From Aralia elata (taxonomy: Eukaryota; Streptophyta; Magnoliopsida; Apiales; Araliaceae), in contig JAVJAP010000135.1 of the NCBI GenBank assembly GCA_034770075.1, positions 434,001 through 498,000 of the forward strand: 64,000 nucleotides of DNA. Direction: 5' to 3'. Each line of letters opens with the position of its first letter. Within the stretch, counting starts at the first letter, position 1. The notes under the pieces are model-generated. The model saw only the letters and a program-made list of their open reading frames with translations. It was not told the DNA's origin and did not search any database. Position numbers and translations under genes: made by a program. This document shows positions 47,485 through 60,236 of the stretch, in pieces.

Positions 47485-50400
47485 TGTGACGCCCCTCAAA
47501 TTCGGGTTAACTTATCCTCGAATTTGGTGCATGTGCAACTCATAAGGCATTCTATCAATAACTTAATGCGGAATAATAAAATATTTACATTAATTTAACA
47601 AAAATATTCTCATCTCAAGTCTCGAAACCATAACTAAAACATGACATAACTAGTACACAACGACTAATACATAATACTAATAAGTCTGAATACATAACAC
47701 AACTTAGAACATAATCTTAACAAGTCTTGACCCAAGACAGAAACAACCAACATAGCAGGACACGCTATTCCGTAGCTTTGTCTTTGCCTTTATCCTTTCC
47801 CGAGCTCTCGTCACGTTATGTAACAACTGTAATATTTAAGGAAAGCAAGGGTGAGCAACAAATTTGCCCAGCAAGTATAACAACAATGATAATGAATAAT
47901 CAAGAGTAAGGTTCCACAATCTCAAAGGTTATGACGATTGATGATAGCTTGGGAAGTAAGCATATAAATTATAAACAAGGTACGTCTCAAACGTTTCAAT
48001 TCAATTCTCCACTAACACTGGTGAGTCACTATAGACTGGATGATTATCAAATGAATTCACTGATTTCAAATTTTCAAATGCAGGAATCACTGTGTGGCCA
48101 CCATGGCACTTACTTTCCAATAGGATTAACAATATTACACTATTAACCTAAAAAATAGGTACAATAGGTGATCAGCCTAAAATACCCGGTGTTATGCATA
48201 ACCCTCAAACATTCAACCTGCGCGCATGTCGGTCCCCCGACAAAAATAAAATTTTCCCCTACTAAGAGGGTTGTTCATCTATGCAAAGAGTCCGCACCAA
48301 AGCAATTGGTTTGGATCGCTTTCTAAATCATGGACATTGGTCTAGCCGAATCAAATGGCATCGACTCACTTCGTAAACCATTTATACATAATTTGGATTC
48401 AAAAGCTATAATAACATGTATTGTAGCATAAATGGATATTTTGAATGATTATCAAATTATTTGCATAAACTTGGAATTCATACGATATATAAGCATTGCA
48501 TGAAATGAGACTTCAATAAGATATTTGAATAAAATGAGAATACTTGCAATAATCTGGCATACTTGTTCAATACCAAATTAAACAAGAATTAGAAACTTGC
48601 TCAATAAATAAATTGAGTATGGTTAAGGAAACTTGCATTCAATATATAGAAAGAATGAAGTTAGGGAACTTGCCTCTTTTGTTGATTATGCTTAATGTGA
48701 ATAGCTCTTCAAGTATCCTACACAATTTAATACATATCCATATACCAATTAGTCACGTAATGGATACCAAATACTAGTTTATACTACTCTAAAATGTTTT
48801 ATTCTTATTAGGAATAAAATATTAAACAAGGTTATACACACTTATTACGGTGTTACGACGCTTACATGTCCGTACGCCAACCTTGCTACCCGAATGCCCC
48901 AAGCGACACGTATTTGCGTATGCTTAGCACGCCAATTCAATTTATATAATACCTATTAGTTAATGATGAGTATCATTACAATTCATAACAATAATGTTTC
49001 AGAACTTAGAACATCATCTTATATCTTCGAAAGCATTACACGTTGCGAATGCGCACGCCCGACGCCCTCCGATTGCCTCTAAATGCACAACAGTCCTAAA
49101 AATGGCCAATTTGGAATTTTATACAGATAGTAAATTTAAATTCTAATTAATGGAAGTTGTAGGTCTATCTCTAAACTTTCTGGATCATCTTGAATCGCCC
49201 TAATCGGAGTCCGTATGAGAACGTTATGGCCATTTTCTCAACGGACGTCGAAGCTGAGTCGGGCAGCGCGCGCGGGGGCGGACGGGCAGCACCAGGCGCG
49301 CGTGGGGAGAGGCAAGCCATGGGCGCAGGCGCGCCAAGGGTCGCGCGGACGCACCAGTGTGGCCAGCCTTCGCGATTTTTTTGACCCTCCTTCATTCCAA
49401 CCTTCATAACTTCTTCTCTAGACGTCCAAATGAGTCCATTTCGGACTCTATGGACTCCTAAGACTCAAAGCTACAACATACCAGAGTATTTAAGACTTTC
49501 AAAAACATTAGACAATTACTAAACTTGACCCAAACTCAAATTCATGCTCTGTTTTTTGGTGTTCTTGACATGTTTGGATTCAAATCATCAGAACTCCCTC
49601 ATCCGTGAACGAAATGAGGTGATTTCAAAGCCTATGGCTTCGTAACTCAGTGTACTATGACTACACATAAGAATCAAAATTTAACCAACAACACATTAAT
49701 ACCAGAAATCGATGCAATGACCATTATTCAACTGTTCTTCATTTTCTAAACACATTTTACCAAAACTCTTACTACAAATTCATTGTAACACTTTTCTACT
49801 CCATTCCAACTGGGTTATTCTTATAACCCATAGAAGTATAACATCATATCATTAACCAAAATTATCAAACATGAAAAATAACTACAAGGGTCCTCTAAAT
49901 TCGTCCATAACAGTCCATAGTCTATTTTTGTCCATTTTCCTCCTCCTTATGCATATGTACAGATTTCTTTCATGTTTGTTCCACTTTGATGTTATTAGGA
50001 AGGTCTTAAGAACATCATTGGTCGTCCATGAACAACCAACAACAACCATAACAACAACAAATCCGACCAACAAGCAAACGAGCAAGAAAATAAGAAAAAC
50101 TTGAGAACTTAGAAGAAATGAGTTTGGATATGCAATTTACCTCTTGGATTCTCCTTCTAGTTTTCTAAATGGTTGTTAGAGCTTTGCTACAACCTTTCTT
50201 CTTCTTCCCTGGGGTCTCCCGAACACCTATGAAAGCTCCTCTTGCTCAACCCACTTGCTTCTCTCTAGAATGGTTTCTCTCTCTCTAGCTTCTTCTTCTT
50301 CTTCTTCTTTTCTGCAGAAATTTCTCTTTTCTCTCTTCTCTTACCTTCTCTCGTTACCTCTCTCTCTCTCTTAGCTTGGAAATGAACTGAAGTTTGGAAG

Positions 50401-51203
50401 GAATGGAAGTACAATGGCTTCGGGTGAATATGGCTTGGGAGAGTGAATTCTTCTCTTAACTCCTCTCTCTCTCTCTTAGCAAGTGAATTGATGGTTGTTT
50501 GGAATGAGGAAGGAATGGAGGTCAGATGGGATTGAATGAGGAGAGATGAAGTGGGTTAGTCTTGCTAGGCTCCTTGGAAAGATTTTCAAGAAGCAATGTT
50601 GGCTACTTCAATTTCTATACATGGAGTGGTGGGAAGTTTATTAGCTCCATGAGCTTGCCGGCTACTCCCTCTAATTCATGTTCCCTCCTTGCACCTCGTT
50701 GGCTCAAATGTCTCCTCTTCAATTCCTATTGGCTAGTCAATTCTCCCTTGTCTCCTCCTCTCTCTATCTACCCAAATACTCCTTCCTTAATAACCGAATG
50801 CTGATTTTTAAGCCCATTTCCCACATGGTCATTGGTTTGGGTCATAGGTTTTGGGTCACCCTTAAAACCCCTTGGGCTTCTAATTAAATCACCACTAGGC
50901 TCAAATAAAAATTCTAACACTTGGAAAAATTAACTCTTCGCATACACGCTATGACGAAATTAATAGAAATCGAAAAAGACGTTAAAAAATATTTAGCATG
51001 AATAGTAACTTAGCGATATTGTGTGAAATCAATTTATTCACTTATATGAAGCTACAACACATAAAATTCATGCATTCATTTAACCTAGGTTGTCACGCAA
51101 CCTTTAACCACAAAGCACATAATAATATTAATAAAAATTTATTATAATCAAAAATATTCATAAGCTCGAATTATAAGGCTATCCAGAATTCACGATCGTT
51201 ACA
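47485..51203 (-). repeat. E6 3' LTR
   Basis: 3719 bp, from TGTGACGCCCCTC to CGATCGTTACA on the + strand. It matches 57075-60236, with a few percent difference by eye. A GC-rich block lies at about 49255-49370; the other LTR lacks some 55 bp just after it (near 58960). CT-rich microsatellite stretches occur at 50270-50370 and 50460-50480. Confidence 0.92.
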
Positions 51204-51251
51204 TTCTCTCCCCCCATATAAGGATTCTGTCTTCAGAATCACCACATAAGG

Positions 51252-51653
51252 TTAAACAAAAAGTTGAGGGTAATTCTTTTTCATTCTATCTTCTAACTCT
51301 CATGTAGCCTCCTCGGCATTGTGGTTTCACCAAACTACCTTTACAAAAGGTACAACTTTATTCCTTAAAACCTGGTCCTTCCTATCAATTATCTGAAAAG
51401 GAATTTCCTCATATGTTAGATCTTTCTCTATTTGAACGGGCTCATAGGATATAACGTACTTATAATCGGGCTTGTATGATCGTAACACTAAGACATGGAA
51501 CACATTGTGGATATGCTCCAATTCGGGAGGTAAAGCTACCCCGTACGCCACTTCACTTACTCTTCTCAAAATTTCAAACGGTCCTATGAATCTCGGACTC
51601 AACTTTCCCTTCTTCCCAAATCGGATCTTCCCCTTCCAGGGAGATACCTTCAA
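51252..51653 (-). pseudogene. E6 integrase tail and chromodomain
   Basis: On the - strand: FGKKGKLSPRFIGPFEIL, then LPPELEHIHNVFHVLVLRSY and DLTYEEIPFQIIDRK, then LRNKVVPFVKVVW, NHNAEEAT and the end YPQLFV at 51252. These are the GPY-like integrase tail and a chromodomain, which in chromoviruses directs insertion to certain chromatin. Two Trp codons of the chromodomain are TGA (51327-51329 and one after EEAT). Position and length are normal for the family. Confidence 0.88.
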
Positions 51654-51699
51654 AAAGACAAAATTACCACTTTCAAAATCTCGGCTTTAACGGTGCAAA

Positions 51700-52736
51700 T
51701 CTGCATATTTCTTCTGCCAATCTTGGGCTGCTACCAATCTGGCTCTTATTGTCTTCACAACATCCGCCGTTTGCTAAACTAATTTTGATCCTAGCAGTCA
51801 TCATTCTCTGACTTCGTCCCAACATAACGGTGTTCTGCACTTTCTCCCGTATAGAGCTTCATATGGCGATATACCGATACTTGCGTGATAACTGTTGTTA
51901 TAAGCAAATTCAACGAGGGGCAAATAGTCATCCCAGTTTCCCTTGATATCCATCACATAAGCTCTAAGTATGTCTTCTAGTGTTTATATTGTCCGCTTGC
52001 TCTGCCCGTCAATTTGAGGATGATATGCAGTAATTAACCTCAGTTGTGCCCCCATTCTTTCCTGTAATCTCTTCCAGAAATTTGACGTGAAGCGTGGATC
52101 TCGATCTGAAACAATTAACACCGGCACTCCATGTCGCGAAACAATTTCCTTTATATTCAACTTTGCTAACTAATTTAAATTGAATCGGATCCTTATTGGT
52201 AGAAAGTGTGCTGACTTTGTCAATCGGTCCACAATAACCCAAATTGCATCGTAGCCCTTCTATGTGCTTGGAAGTCCCACTACGAAGTCTATTATGATGT
52301 GCTCCCATTTCCATTCTGTTATCTTCAATGGTTGGAGTAGTCCACTCGGTCTTTGATACTTTGCTTTGACTCGTTGACAGGTAAGACACTTACTGACGCA
52401 CTCTGCCACATCCCGCTTCAAATTGGGCCACCAAAAATGCTGGCGAAGATCCCTATACATTTTTGTGCTTCCTAGGTGAACAGAGTATGGTGAATTATGT
52501 GCCTCATACAAGATCGCTTCTCTTAGTTCAGTTACAGCTGGCACCCACACATGTTCTTCGAATCTCAAGATACCATCTTTATCCAACCTGATCTTTTCCC
52601 CATCATTTTTTGTTATTCTTTTCTTTATCCTTTCACATTCCTCATCATTTTCCTGCACCTCCTTTACTTTGTCCAGCAATGTCGGATGAGCTTCCATTAC
52701 GAATAACCGCTTTGCTGACCCTTTCGGACTTTTCAC
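51700..52736 (-). pseudogene. E6 integrase, broken
   Basis: The zinc module is clear: EAHNSPYSVHLGSTKMYRDL, WWPNLKRDV and CLTCQRVKA give His-His-Cys-Cys. The first catalytic Asp is in IIIDFVVGLP and the second in VSDRDPRF (about 52105). The third should be Glu in DGQSERT, but the codon at 51996-51998 is AAG, so Lys. FAYNNSYHASIGISPYEALYG follows at about 51850-51920. Several stops interrupt, for example after LPST at about 52260. The enzyme would insert cDNA in the chromosome; here it is dead. Confidence 0.88.
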
Positions 52737-53470
52737 TTCTATCTCCAGTCACGCCATTTCCTTCATTAGCTCCTCCTATGTCGTCAACCTGAACAAGCTC
52801 TCCCTTCCTTTTCTACTCAATGTATCTGCTACTAAATTTGCCTTCCCCGGGTGATAAAGAATTTCGCAGTCGTAATCTTTGATTAATTATAACCACCTCC
52901 TTTATCGCATATTGAGCTCCTTCCGTGTGAAGATATATTTCAGACTTTTGTGATCCGTATATATCTCACATTTCTCCTCATAAAGATAGTGCCTCCAAAT
53001 CTTCAATGTAAAAACTACCGCGGCTAACTCCAAGTCGTGGGTAGGGTATCGCTTTTCATAGTCCTTCAATTGACGTGACGCATACGCAATTACCTTGACA
53101 TGCTGCATTAGAACACAACTAAGACCTCGGTGCGACGCATCACTATACACTACAAAACCTCCATTATCATTTGGCAGAGATAATACACGCGCCTCGCTCA
53201 ATCTCTTTTTCAACTCCCTGAAACTTTCTTCGCACTTTTCTGTCCAAATAAACTTCATAGCCTTCTTCGTTAGATTGGTCAACGGGGTCGCTATCTTAGA
53301 AAAATCTTGGATAAATCTTCGATAATACCCGGTTAACCCTAAGAAGTTCCGCACCTCAGTCAACATCCTCGGTTGTTCCCAATTACTCACTGCCTCCACC
53401 TTCACAGGATTCACTGAGATTCAATCTTTGTCTATCACGTGCCCTAAAAATTGTACCCTTTTTATCCAAA
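52737..53470 (-). pseudogene. E6 RNase H, broken
   Basis: The open piece at 52902-53414 starts at the connection (VRNFLGLTGYYRRFIQDFSK) and holds FVVYSDASHRGLSCVLMQ, VIAYASRQLKDYEKRYPTHD, ELAAVVFTLKIWRHYLY and YTDHKSLKYIFTRKELNMR. These are the usual Gypsy RNase H motifs, including the Asp of YSDAS, the Glu of LELAA and the Asp of YTDHKSL. The region to 52740 links to integrase and is interrupted by stops. Confidence 0.9.
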
Positions 53471-54241
53471 ATTCTCATTTAGAAAATTTCGCGTACAACT
53501 TCTCCCTTCTTAGTGTTTCTAGTATCGCCTCCAAATGCTCGGCATGCTCCTCTTTGGTCTTTGAATAAATTAGAATGTCGTCGATGAAAACTACCACAAA
53601 CTTGTCTAGGTATGGCTTGAAAATTCGATTCATCAAATCCATAAATGATGCTAGCGTATTTGTCAAACTGAAAGACATCACCAAAAATTAATAGTGATCA
53701 TACCTCATACGGAATGCAGTCGTAGGCACATCCTCCTTCCTTAACTTTAATTGGTGATATCCGGTCCTCAAATCTATCTTCGAGAAATATCTTGCTCCTT
53801 GCAGTTGGTCGAAAAGGTCGTCGATTCTTGGTAATGGATACTTGTTCTTGATCGTTGCCTTATTCAACTCTCGGTAGTCGATACACAGTCTCATCGATCC
53901 GTCCTTCTTCTTGACGACAAAAACTGGTGCGCCCACGAGGACACACTTGGTTGAATATACCCCTTGTCTAGCAATTCTTGAAGTTGTATCATCAATTCCT
54001 TCATTTCCATCGGTGCCATGTGATACGGGACTTTCGAAATCAGAGCTGTTCCTGGCGCTAAATCTATCACGAATTCAATTTCCATGTCTGGAGGCAGAGC
54101 AGGTAAATCGTCTAGAAACACATCTTGAAATTCCCTTACGATCGGTATGTTCCTCATTTCTACTCCCACTTTCTTCGTATCTATAATATAGGCTAAATAG
54201 CTTACGCATCCTTTCTTTAACAATTTCTTGGCCTGCATCAT
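53471..54241 (-). pseudogene. E6 reverse transcriptase, broken
   Basis: Motifs in order on the - strand: FQDVFLDDLPALPPDMEIEF, LIQLQELLDKGYIQPSVSSW, a frame change, then GAPVFVVKKKDGSMRLCIDY, RELNKATIKNKYPLPRIDDL, FSKIDLRTGYHQLKLR, and after a TAA at 53688-53690 the catalytic FIDDILIYSKTKEEHAEHL. Both Asp residues of the IDD motif are intact. Defects are the frameshift near 53930 and the stop. The family copies element RNA into DNA from the Met-tRNA primer. Confidence 0.92.
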
Positions 54242-54256
54242 CGTAAGACAACACGA

Positions 54257-54724
54257 TTATCTAAGCGATGTGCTACCATAAAACACTACCCTAGACCGGT
54301 TCGGGGTTCGAAGGTCCATACTTTTGTTCTGACAGTCAATTATTGTTGCATAGTCATACAACCAATCCATTCGCAGTATCACATCTAACTCTCCCAACTT
54401 AATCGGGATCAAATCTACATTTAGGTTATCACCCCTAATTTTAGCACAACAATTACGGTATACGAACTCTACATGGATTACCTCCTCATTAGCAATTTCT
54501 ACGCTCAAGGGATGTTCTAGCCGCTCTTGGGGTAAGTTTAATCGCCTAGCAAATTCTTCAGACACAAACGAATAGGTGGCACCCATATCAAATAATACGT
54601 AAGCATTTATATCATTGATCAGGATAATACCTGATACCACATCCCTTGAAGCTATGGCATCTTGGGCAGTCATGTTGAATGTCCTGGTGGTTGGTCGACT
54701 AGGCCGAGCAGGTCCACCGGTCAT
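54257..54724 (-). pseudogene. E6 aspartic protease region
   Basis: Open - strand frame with VVSGIILINDINAYVLFD then MGATYSFVS: the catalytic Asp-Thr-Gly is Asp-Met-Gly, so it is probably inactive. The downstream VILRMDWLYDYATIIDC is the usual Gypsy protease follow-up (normally ILGMDWL). It lies between the gag zinc knuckles and RT, as expected. Confidence 0.88.
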
Positions 54725-55791
54725 TGGCTTGTTTCTTCCTTTGTAGCCATTTCCTCTGTTGTTTCCTTTCTGGGGGCAATCCTTGATCCGGTGCTCGGCC
54801 GATCCACACGCAAAACATCCACGGACTTTTTTCGGATTTGGGCATTTTGGTGCTATATGTCCCTCCTAGCCGCAATTATAGCAGACACTACATCCCTTCC
54901 AGTATTCCCCCAGGTGATTTTCCCACATTTTAGACATGCCTCAATTCTCTTTTTGAATCCTCCCTGATTGCTTTTAGTCAGATTAGTGTTGGTACTATTG
55001 TTGTTGCTGCCTTCCCACTTTCTCTTTCCCAGGTTGCTTCCCCCGCTACTACTTCCTCCACGGTGGTCACCTCCGCTTTTCTTATTCTTCCTTTCCCTGT
55101 TGTATTGACTCAAGGCCTCACTCCCACCTTCAACAATGATGGTCTTCTCTAGTAGTGCGTTAAAAGTCTTAATCTAGAGGACGGACACCTTACTGTACAC
55201 CTATGGTTTCAGCCCTTGTTCGAACCATTGTGCCTTCCGCTCTTCTGTATCTACTTGATGTGGCGCAAAGCGTGCGAGTTTATTAAATTTGGCAGCGTAC
55301 TACGCCACCGTCATATCCCCTTGCTTTAGTTCTAGAAACTTGACTTCCATCCGACTTTTCATGCTCTTCGGGAAGTAATTCTCGAAGAACAGTTCTTTGA
55401 ATCTTTCCCATGGTACTATCCCTTCTCCGACCCGTTGTTGATTGGCCTCCCACTAATAATTCGCCTCTCCCTTCATCATATAGGTGGCGGATGCCATTTT
55501 CTAGTCTTCTCCCATGCGTGCAATGGTAAAAGCCTTCTCTATTTCTTTGACCCAAGACTGGGCCTCGATCGGGTCGGTCGTTCTTTTGAACTCTAGGGGT
55601 CCCACACTTTTGAAGTCTTTAAAATTTACTACGGGGACAGTTGGGGGAATGGGTTTTTCGAGTCCTGCATTCTGGCCCTGGAATACTCCCTCTAGTAGGT
55701 CTCCTAGTCGTTGCAAAGGTTCTGCCTGGCCTCCTTCATTATTCACCGATCCTTCGGGTGTTCGTGGAACTGGTATTCTACGCGGCGGCAT
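54725..55791 (-). pseudogene. E6 gag, broken
   Basis: Starts MPPRRIPVPRTPEG at 55791. The retrotransposon gag core follows (VGPLEFKRTTDPIEAQSWV, KEIEKAFTIARM; then VPWERFKELFFENYFP, with stops in place of conserved codons). A basic, Gly/Ser/Asn-rich stretch (54990-55113) precedes zinc knuckles: CLKCGK with a frameshift, CYNCG-stop-EGHIAPKC near 54855-54890, and CFACGSAEHRIKDC near 54775-54825. Gag would build the particle and bind RNA. I count at least four in-frame stops. Confidence 0.88.
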
Positions 55792-56083
55792 CTTCTGTTT
55801 AATGGAAGCAAAACTTAGTATTATTATCTCATTATACCCGGTAATTATCTATCACAAGTGCGACAATTAAGCAACACAATTAACAAGAACATTTTCATTC
55901 ATACGTTAATAGTTAGTACATCACATATGATCATTCTATAACATGCTGCTATGAATGTGGCCATTTATCCCCTATCAGGAACAAAGATTGGGGTATACAA
56001 AACTTATCCCACACATAACACAAAAGGTCGGGATTTACATATACAAAATCATGTATTGCCAGACATATAACTAAATAGTCTAT
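55792..56083 (-). other. E6 spacer between the extra frame and gag
   Basis: About 290 bp of AT-rich sequence without a motif I recognise. Nearby short frames on both strands are not supported. Confidence 0.6.
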
Positions 56084-56865
56084 CCAAGCATGTCGCGCTC
56101 CACAGCGTTGTCGTACTCCTAGTGCCCCATACGAATCATCAGATCTCGGCTCATGGTGTGGCGAGTCTGTCCCTCCTCCACCGGATAGTAGTATACACCG
56201 TCTATCCACCTACCAATTGTCGTGCGGAAAGCATGACCCATCCTGTTCATCTTTCTCTTCTTTCTCCTCACTTCACCCTCTAGGTCGTCAGCTCGCTCTA
56301 AGGCATCATCCCGCTGTTCCTCAATTTGGATGTGGTCTGCTACCTCTACCTCCAACTGAGCTCGCAAAGTCTCCTTCTCCAACTGTAGGCTTCCTGCCCG
56401 CTGCTCGGACTACTCTAGATTACCTACCAGCTCTACATTCCTTGCTAGGAGTCGGTATACTATGTCCCCTAATTGTGTAGAGACCTTATGTCTCCCTAAA
56501 GCCTCTAACTCTAGTTCCTGAATCCTGGCCCGTTGTTCCCGGGCTTCAACTTCCAACTCATGGATCCGATCCGCTTGCTTGAGAATACGGTCGATATGTT
56601 CCTCCAACCGCTCAATCTCCAATGTGGTGTAAATAGGGGGCACCTCCTCCGATTTCTCCTCCGAGTCCTCCTTCGGATCCTCTTCTGGGTCCTCTTCTGG
56701 GTCAGACTCCAACTCGGGCTCCTCCTCAGCTGGGACAGTAGCTGGAGTAGGCTCAACCACTAGGAGTGTCTCGGATACCACATGGATATCACATGGCTCC
56801 TCCTCCCTAACTCTGATAGGCTCACTTATAGCTGCTATCCTACATCCACAGCACAAGACAAACAA
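56084..56865 (-). pseudogene. E6 extra leader frame with acidic and coiled-coil parts
   Basis: A - strand frame between primer site and gag, about 260 codons from Met at 56865. Two open pieces, 56410-56865 and 56119-56382, are in the same frame, separated by one TAG at 56407-56409; another TAG at 56119-56121 precedes a short tail. Residues of about 50-75 are an acidic run (EEEPELESDPEEDPEEDP), followed by a Glu/Arg/Leu-rich heptad-like stretch (LEIERLEEHIDRILKQADRI and onward) typical of a coiled coil, and a C-terminal GRWIDGVYYYPVEEGQ segment. I do not recognise the protein. Some plant Gypsy lineages carry an additional frame upstream of gag; whether this is one is inference. Confidence 0.65.
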
Positions 56866-57055
56866 ACTCTATTATTACCCCGCAGTAAAGTATAAGTTTA
56901 TTGTATGGAATGAAGATATATTTCATACACCACTGACTCTCTATGAAAAGTTAGTTAAGACTAATACGTAAAACTCTATATGAGTCTTATCTATTTCTAT
57001 TCCTCTACATTCTCTAAGGTTATAGCCTAAGGACTCTCTTTCCTAAAGTTTATAA

Positions 57056-57072
57056 CCTGGCTCTGATACCAA
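57056..57072 (-). promoter_or_regulatory. E6 primer-binding site (initiator Met-tRNA)
   Basis: On the - strand TTGGTATCAGAGCCAGG, two bases inside the LTR. It is the same as the E4 site, and the upstream TAGCCTAAGG sequence is also shared. Confidence 0.92.
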
Positions 57073-57074
57073 CC

Positions 57075-60000
57075 TGTGACGCCCCCCAAATCCGGGTTAC
57101 CTTATCCTCGAATTTGGTGCATCACTGTGCCACTCATAAGGCATTCTATCAATAACTTAATGCGGAATAATAAAATATTTACATTGATTTAACATAAATA
57201 TTCTCGTCTCAAGTTTCGAAACCATAACTAAAACATGACATAACTAGTATACAATGATTAATACATAATACTAATAAGTCTGAATGCATAACACAACTTA
57301 GAACATAATCTTAACAAGTCTTGACCTAAGACAGAAACAACCAACATAGCAAGACAAGCTATTCCGTAGCTTTGCCTTTGCCTTTATCCTTTCCTGAGCT
57401 CTCGCCACGTTCTGTAACAACTGTAATGTTTAAGGAAAGCAAAGGTGAGCAACAAATTTGCCCAGCAAGTATAACAACAATGATAATGAATAATCAAGAG
57501 TAAGGTTCCACAATCTCAAAGGTTATAACGATTGATGATAGCTTAGGAAGTAAGTATATAAATTGTAAACAAGGTACATCTCAAACGTTTCAATTCAATT
57601 CTCCACTAACACTGGTGAGTCACTATAGACTGGATGATTATCAAATGAATTCACTGATTTCAAATTTTCAAATGCAGGAATCACTGTGTAGCCACCATGG
57701 CACTTACCTTCCAATAGGATTAACAGTATTACACTATTAACCCAAAAAAATAGGTACAATAGGTGATCAGCCTAAAATACACGGGGTTATGCAAAACCGT
57801 TAAACATTCAACTTGCGCGCATGTCGGTCCCCCGACAAAAATAAAATTTCCCCCTACTAAGAGGGTTGTCCATGTCTGCAAAGAGTCCGCACCAAAGCAA
57901 TTGGTTTGGATCGCTTTCTAAATCATGGACATTGGTCTAGTCGAATCAAATGGCATCAACTCTCTTCGTAAACCATTCATACATAATTTGGATTCAAAAG
58001 CTGTAATAACATGCATTGTAACATAAGTAGATATTTTGAACGATTATCAAATTATTTGCATAAACTTGGAATTTATATGATATATAAGCATTGCATGAAA
58101 TGAGACTTCAATAACATATTTGAATAAAATGGAAATACTTGCAATAATCTAGCATACTTATTCAATACCAAATTAAATAAGAATTAGAAACTTGCTCAAT
58201 AAATAAATTGAGTAAGGTTAAGGAAACTTGCATTCAATATATAGAAAGAATGAAGTTAAGGAACTTGCCTCTTTTGTTGATTAGGCTTAACATAAATAGC
58301 TCTTCAAGTATCCTACAAAATTTAATACATATCCACATACCATTTAGTCACATAATGGATACCTAATAGTAGTTTATACTACTCTAAAATGTTTTATTCT
58401 TATTAGGAATAGAATATTAAACAAGGTTACGCACACTTGTTACGGCGTTACGACGCTTGCACGTCTGTACGCCAACCTTGCCTACCCGAATGCCCAAGCG
58501 ACACCATTTGCGTATGCTTAGCACGCCAATTCAATTTATATAATACCCATTAGTTAACGATGAGTATCATTACAATTCATAACAATAATGTTTCAGAACT
58601 TAGAACATCATCTTATATCGTCAAAAGCATTACACGTTGCGAATGCGCACGCCCGACGCCCTCTGATTACCTCTAAATGCACAACAGTCCTAAAAATGGC
58701 CAATTTGGAATTTGATACATATAGTAAATTTCAATTCTAATTAATGGAAGTTGTAGGTCTATCTCTAAGCTTTCTGTATCATCTTGAATCGCCCTAATCG
58801 GAGTCCGTATGAGAAAGTTATGGTCATTTTCTCAACGGACGTCGAAGCTGAGTCAGGCAGCGTGCGCGGGGGCGGATGGGCGGCACCAGGCGCTTGCGGG
58901 GAGAGGCAGGCTATGGGCGCGGGCATGCCAAGGGTCGCGCAGATGCGCCAGTGTGGCCAGACGTCTTCTTTAGACGTCCAAATGAGTCCATTTCGGACTC
59001 TATGGACTCCTAAGACTCAGAGCTACAACATACCAGAGTATCTAAGACTTTCAAAAACATTAGCTAATTACTAAACTTGACCCAAACTCAAATTCATGCT
59101 CTGTTTTTTGGTGTTCTTAACATGCTTGGATTCAAATCATCATAACTCCCTCATCCGTGAACGAAATGAGGTGATTCCAAAGCCTATGGCTTCGTAACTC
59201 AGTGTATTATGACTACACATAAGAATCAGAATTTAACCAACAACAGATTAATACCAAAAATCGACGCAATGACCATTATTCAACTGCTCTTCATTTTCTA
59301 AACACATTTTACCAAAACTCTTACTACAATTTCATTTTAACACCTTTTTACTCCATTCCGACTGGGATATTCTCATAACCCATGGAAGTATAACATAATA
59401 TCATTAATCAAAATTATCAGACATGAAAAATAACTACAAGGGTCCTCTAAATTCGTCCATAATAGTCTATAGTCCATTTTTGTCCATTTTCTTCCTCCTT
59501 ATGCATAGGTACGGATTTCTTTCATGTTTGTTCCATTTTAATGTTATTAGGAAGGTTTTTAAGGTCTTAAGAACATCCTTGGTCGTCCATGAACAACCAA
59601 CAATAACCATAACAACAACAAATCCGACCAACAAGCAAACGAGCAAGAAAATAAGAAAAACTTGAGAACTTAGAAGAAATGAGTTTGGATATGCTATTTA
59701 CCTCTTGGATTCTCCTTCTAGTTTGCTAAATAGTTGTTAGAGCTTTGCTACAACCTTTCTTCTTCTTCCCTAGGGTCTCCCGAATAACTATGCAAGCTCC
59801 TCTTGCTCCACCCACTTGCTTCTCTCTCTAGAATGGTTTCTCTCTCTAGCTTCTTTTTCTTCTTCTAATCTGCAAAAAAATTCTCTTTTTTCTCTTCTCT
59901 TACCTTCTCCCGTCAGCTCTCTCTCTCTCTCTCTTAGCTTGGAAATAAACTGAAGTTTGGAACGAATGGATGTGCAATGGCTTCGGGTGAATATGGCTTG

Positions 60001-60236
60001 GTAGAGTGAATGGGTTCTTCTTCTCTTAGCTCTTCTCTCTCTCTCTCTCTCTTAGCAAGTGAACTGATGGTTGTTTAGAATGAAGAAGGAATGGAGGTCA
60101 AATGGGATTGAATGAGGAGGGATGAAGTGGGTTAGTCTTCCTAGGCTCGTTAGAAGGATTTTTAAGAAGGAATGTTGGCTACTTCAATTTCTATACATGG
60201 AGTGGTGTGAAGTTTATTAGCTCCATGAGCTTGCCG
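57075..60236 (-). repeat. E6 5' LTR, interrupted by E7
   Basis: Starts TGTGACGCCCCCC. It matches 47485-50660 to GAGCTTGCCG, where the first LTR goes on with GCTACTCCC but this one changes to ATTTAGCAATCG. About 550 bp of LTR end should follow E7, outside the window. CT-rich runs at 59825-59935 and 60035-60055 differ in length from those in the first LTR. Confidence 0.9.

Noticed and set aside
49190..49409. Overlapping frames in three phases
   Set aside because: Caused by the GC-rich block of the E6 LTR; the partner LTR at 58784 has a different frame after a deletion.
54662..54967. + strand frames opposite E6 gag-pol (also 53095-53325, 53911-54186, 55514-55870)
   Set aside because: Antisense shadows of the well-supported - strand protein motifs.
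57056..57072. tRNA gene remnant (tRNA-Met 3' end)
   Set aside because: Only the 3'-end complement is present, directly next to an LTR, so it is a primer-binding site.
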